Assembly (NCBI GenBank): GCA_027694045.1
Contig: JAQEWB010000009.1
Span: 74,218 to 90,840, forward strand
Reading direction: 5' to 3'
Length of the DNA: 16,623 nucleotides
Source: Bacillaceae bacterium OF18-1A
GTDB lineage: Bacteria; Bacillota; Bacilli; Bacillales; Bacillaceae_G
Shown here: piece after piece, positions 14,237 through 16,623 of the stretch
Layout of the letters: every line of letters begins with the position of its first letter
Numbering within the stretch: the stretch's first letter is position 1
The notes under the pieces: generated by a model
What the model saw: only the letters and a program-made list of their open reading frames with translations
Database searches by the model: none
Told to the model about the DNA's origin: nothing
Position numbers and translations under genes: made by a program

Positions 14237-15304
14237 ATGAAAACGATGGATAAAAAAGAGTTTGTTGGATATGTTGGAACTTACACGAAAGAAAATAGTG
14301 AAGGAATATATAAGTTTACGTTAAACACAGAAGCAAAACAAATTAGTAATGTAACACTTGCAGCTAAGCTGGATAACCCTACATATGTAACGATTAACCG
14401 GAATAATGAATATCTCTATTCTGTTGTTAAGGAAGGAGAATCGGGTGGTGTAGCTGCTTATTCAATTGATAGTAAAACTGGAGAATTAAAAGAAGAAAAT
14501 AGACAAGTGGTAGAAGGGGCTTCTCCTTGTCATATTAGTGTTGATAGTGGAAATCATGCAGTAGTTACAGCAAATTACCATAAAGGCACGATTGAGTCTT
14601 TTGCAGTGAATGAAGAAAACGGAACTGTAAGTCCTGCCATCTCTATTATGACACATGAAGGTTCAGGCCCGAATAAAGAAAGACAAGAAAAACCACACGC
14701 GCATTATGCGGGATATACTCCTGATGAAAAATACGTGATAGGTGTAGATTTAGGAATTGATACATTAATTACGTATGAAATAAAAGAAAGTATATTAAAA
14801 GAAGTGAATCACTTATCTGTAAATCCAGGAAGTGGTCCGAGACATATTACTTTCCATCCGAATGGAAAGTATGCGTACGTGATGACGGAGCTTAGTTCAG
14901 AGGTTATTGTGTTAACGTATAGTCCGTCAGAAGGGGCTTTTACAGAATTACAGTATATTTCTACTATTCCTGAAGCATTTGAAGAAAATAATCAAGGAAG
15001 TGCGATTCATATTTCTTCTGATGGCCGTTTCGTATATGCAGGTAATCGTGGTCATAATAGCATTGCTATTTTCAGTGTGGATCAAGAATCAGGCGAGCTT
15101 ACATTTGTTGAACATACATCTACAGAAGGAAATTGGCCGAGAGACTTTGTGTTAGATCCGACTGAAAAATTCCTTGTTGCTACAAATGAAAAGTCACATA
15201 ATCTTGTCCTATTTTCAAGAAATGAATCTACAGGGAAGTTAACGTTGTTACAATCTGATGTTGTTGTGCCAGAACCTGTTTGTGTTAAATTTTTAAATGT
15301 TTAA
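14237..15304 (+). CDS. pgl: 6-phosphogluconolactonase, seven-bladed propeller (lactonase) family
   Basis: This 355-residue protein should hydrolyse 6-phosphogluconolactone, the product of Zwf, to 6-phosphogluconate. It belongs to the propeller-type lactonase family (YkgB/Pgl), not to the NagB-like type. FVGYVGTYTKENSEGIY opens the first blade. Repeated blade motifs follow: NPTYVTINRNNEYLYSV, GPRHITFHPNGKYAYVM and NWPRDFVLDPTEKFLVATN. PHAHYAGYTPDEKYV holds conserved histidines of the face. The length is usual for the family. ATAGGAGAG precedes the ATG. It lies after tal and the bcr1-like repeat and is probably transcribed separately. Its place near zwf supports the pentose-phosphate role. Confidence 0.9.
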   Translation: MKTMDKKEFVGYVGTYTKENSEGIYKFTLNTEAKQISNVTLAAKLDNPTYVTINRNNEYLYSVVKEGESGGVAAYSIDSKTGELKEENRQVVEGASPCHISVDSGNHAVVTANYHKGTIESFAVNEENGTVSPAISIMTHEGSGPNKERQEKPHAHYAGYTPDEKYVIGVDLGIDTLITYEIKESILKEVNHLSVNPGSGPRHITFHPNGKYAYVMTELSSEVIVLTYSPSEGAFTELQYISTIPEAFEENNQGSAIHISSDGRFVYAGNRGHNSIAIFSVDQESGELTFVEHTSTEGNWPRDFVLDPTEKFLVATNEKSHNLVLFSRNESTGKLTLLQSDVVVPEPVCVKFLNV

Positions 15305-15313
15305 TTTGAGAAA

Positions 15314-15356
15314 AAACAATAAAAGCAAAGCGAAATCGCTTTGCTTTTTATTGTTT
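15314..15356. terminator. Bidirectional terminator between converging genes
   Basis: An AAACAATAAAAGCAAAGCGA arm (15314-15333) pairs with the TCGCTTTGC... arm (15336-15356) with one bulged T and a two-base loop. It lies just after the pgl stop and overlaps the last codons and stop of the - strand DUF1272 gene, serving both. Confidence 0.85.
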
Positions 15357-15524
15357 CTTTCGTGGTCTACGTACTAACTCGCCACCACAGTTTGGACAAA
15401 CATTTTGTCTTTCTTCTGTACATGGCGCACAAAATGTACATTCATACGTACAAATGTATGCTTCAGCATTTGCTTCGAGAGATTGATCGCAAATTTGACA
15501 GTTTGTTTTCATTTCTAGTGCCAT
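15348..15524 (-). CDS. DUF1272-type small zinc-binding protein
   Basis: A 58-residue protein, small enough to be missed by a length cut-off. It begins MALEMKTNCQICDQSLEANA, continues AYICTYECTFCAPCTEE, and ends NVCPNCGGELVRRPRKKQ. Eight cysteines arranged as CxxC, C-x3-C-x2-C-x2-C and CxxC make two likely zinc sites. The ECTFC and CPNCGGELVRRP segments are the hallmarks of the DUF1272 family, whose role is unknown. AAAGGAGA precedes the ATG on its strand at good distance. The last codons lie in the shared terminator. It is the only gene on the - strand in the right half and converges on pgl. Confidence 0.92.
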   Translation of the reverse strand: MALEMKTNCQICDQSLEANAEAYICTYECTFCAPCTEERQNVCPNCGGELVRRPRKKQ

Positions 15525-15718
15525 AGTAAGTCTCCTTTAGTTTGAATATTTATAATTAAATTATAATTCATTAAGTAGAAACTGTCTTTTTCAATTGGAA
15601 GGAAATGGAGTGATAAAGTTATGATTTGAAATGAAAAATGCTGTTGTATATTAAAATTGATTATTTAGTGCAGTTGGAATATTATGAAATAGTCAAAAGA
15701 TAACAGGGGGTATAGTTT

Positions 15719-16540
15719 TTGGCTAATCATAACGATCATTTAAAAGCAAACTGTGAAAAATGCTTCGGTTTATGTTGTGTGGCGTTACCGTTTGCAGCAT
15801 CGGTAGATTTTGCGGTGAATAAAGATGGTGGTAAACCATGTTCTAATTTACAGTCAGATTATAAATGTAGCATACATAAAGATCTTAGAGGAAAAGGTTA
15901 TAAAGGTTGTACAGTATTTGAATGTTTTGGCGCTGGGCAAAAGATTTCTCAAGTTACATTTCAAGGGATGGATTGGCGACAAGACGTTAATCATGCGAGA
16001 CAAATGTATGATGCGTTTCCGGTTATGCATCAGCTTCATGAAATGCTTTGGTACTTAAATGAGGCCATTCTATTGAAGGCGACACAATCGATTCATAAAG
16101 AATTAAGTAGAGCGATTGAAGAGACGGAGCGAATTTCTAATTTAAGTGCGGACGAGTTAATGAAAGTAAATATACCGTTACATCGTGCAGAAGTGAATAT
16201 TTTATTTTTAGAAACGAGTGAGCTAGTTTGGAAGGAAATGAATGCTGCGCGTAAGAAACGAATCATTCACCGAGGCGCAGACCTTATGGGAGCGAATTTG
16301 AAGAAGAAAGATTTGCAAGGAGCGAATTTAAGGGGTGCTTACTTAATTGCAGCTAACTTAAATGGAGCAAATTTAAGAGGAGCAGATCTCATCGGGGCAG
16401 ATTTGCGAGATGCAGATATTCGTGGGGCTGATTTTACAAATAGTATTTTTCTGACGCAAGTTCAAGTTAATGCGGCGAGAGGAGACAAACATACGAAATT
16501 GCCGAAATTATTGTCCCGTCCATCGCATTGGAGTGCGTAA
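15719..16540 (+). CDS. YkgJ-like Cys-cluster protein with pentapeptide repeats
   Basis: A 273-residue protein with two unlike parts. The N-terminal 75 residues carry eight cysteines: CEKCFGLCC (12-20), then Cys41, Cys50, Cys64 and Cys69 in PCSNLQSDYKC and GCTVFEC. The C-x2-C-x3-CC start and this spacing resemble the YkgJ-type cysteine-cluster domain, which binds zinc or an iron-sulfur cluster. Residues about 90-190 look helical. Residues about 195-255 are pentapeptide repeats of the A(D/N)LxG type, forming a right-handed four-sided helix. It starts at TTG 15719 after AGGGGG (15705-15710). No partner gene is seen. Some pentapeptide proteins shield DNA gyrase, but this one has too few repeats and an extra domain to assume that. 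Confidence 0.82.
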   Translation: MANHNDHLKANCEKCFGLCCVALPFAASVDFAVNKDGGKPCSNLQSDYKCSIHKDLRGKGYKGCTVFECFGAGQKISQVTFQGMDWRQDVNHARQMYDAFPVMHQLHEMLWYLNEAILLKATQSIHKELSRAIEETERISNLSADELMKVNIPLHRAEVNILFLETSELVWKEMNAARKKRIIHRGADLMGANLKKKDLQGANLRGAYLIAANLNGANLRGADLIGADLRDADIRGADFTNSIFLTQVQVNAARGDKHTKLPKLLSRPSHWSA

Positions 16541-16572
16541 AGAGTGTAAAAAGACAGGCAGAGATTAAGATG

Positions 16573-16623
16573 AACTGCACCCCAATTGTTAGACACAGTC
16601 TAACAATTGGAGGTGTAGTTTTT
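16573..16623. terminator. Strong hairpin at the window end, terminator or insertion-element end
   Basis: CCAATTGTTAGAC (16582-16594) pairs perfectly with GTCTAACAATTGG (16598-16610) around ACA. The outer arms AACTGCACC (16573-16581) and GGTGTAGTT (16612-16620) also pair with one G-U, and T residues follow. It lies 32 bp after the last stop, so a terminator is the simple reading. The arms also remind me of the tips of IS3-family elements, and the sequence is cut by the window edge. Confidence 0.65.

Noticed and set aside
15341..15526. + strand open frame opposite the DUF1272 gene
   Set aside because: It begins inside the terminator, has no ribosome site, and the - strand reading has eight ordered cysteines and a family signature.

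Overview
The window looks like chromosomal DNA of the Bacillus cereus group. It is low in GC, with strong AGGAGG-type ribosome sites, many GTG and TTG starts, and proteins typical of that group. No ribosomal marker is present, so the species cannot be fixed. Genes lie mostly on the + strand. Only two small genes (2848-3057 and 15348-15524) are on the - strand.

Layout. 1-149 is the 3' end of a gene with 48-bp in-frame repeats, followed by a small ArsR-type regulator (265-531). 554-1128 is scarred: an unidentified gene tail, then an ORF that fuses the start of a GNAT acetyltransferase to the end of a short-chain dehydrogenase. It is followed by an intact GNAT protein and a PhzF-family protein. 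2848-4388 holds a small conserved protein, a NIF3-type metal protein and a Nudix hydrolase. 4483-6279 is an IS200/IS605-type transposon. Its ends carry cleavage and guide tetranucleotides like those of IS608. Its tnpA is frameshifted, its tnpB is intact, and a folded omega-RNA-like right end follows. It sits inside a decayed gene whose tail runs into an MBL-fold protein (6412-7236), followed by a doubly broken SGNH/GDSL hydrolase gene (7252-7813). About 850 bp without a gene precede an amino-acid permease (8700-10019). Two small soluble proteins follow (SpoIIAA-like and UPF0303).

11599-15304 is a pentose-phosphate block: zwf (glucose-6-phosphate dehydrogenase), a 74-bp internally deleted remnant of gnd (6-phosphogluconate dehydrogenase), tal (transaldolase, short form), a bcr1-like interspersed repeat, and a beta-propeller 6-phosphogluconolactonase. 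Together these would make 6-phosphogluconate and run the non-oxidative branch. The decarboxylation step encoded here has been lost and would need another gnd gene elsewhere. The window closes with a DUF1272-type zinc protein and a YkgJ-like/pentapeptide-repeat protein.

The main theme is local gene decay: six broken or chimeric genes in 16.6 kb, at least two of them made by internal deletions that left both ends. The most distinctive element is the transposon with a dead transposase, an apparently sound TnpB nuclease and a well-formed omega-RNA-like end. I did not find a clearly new multi-gene system.
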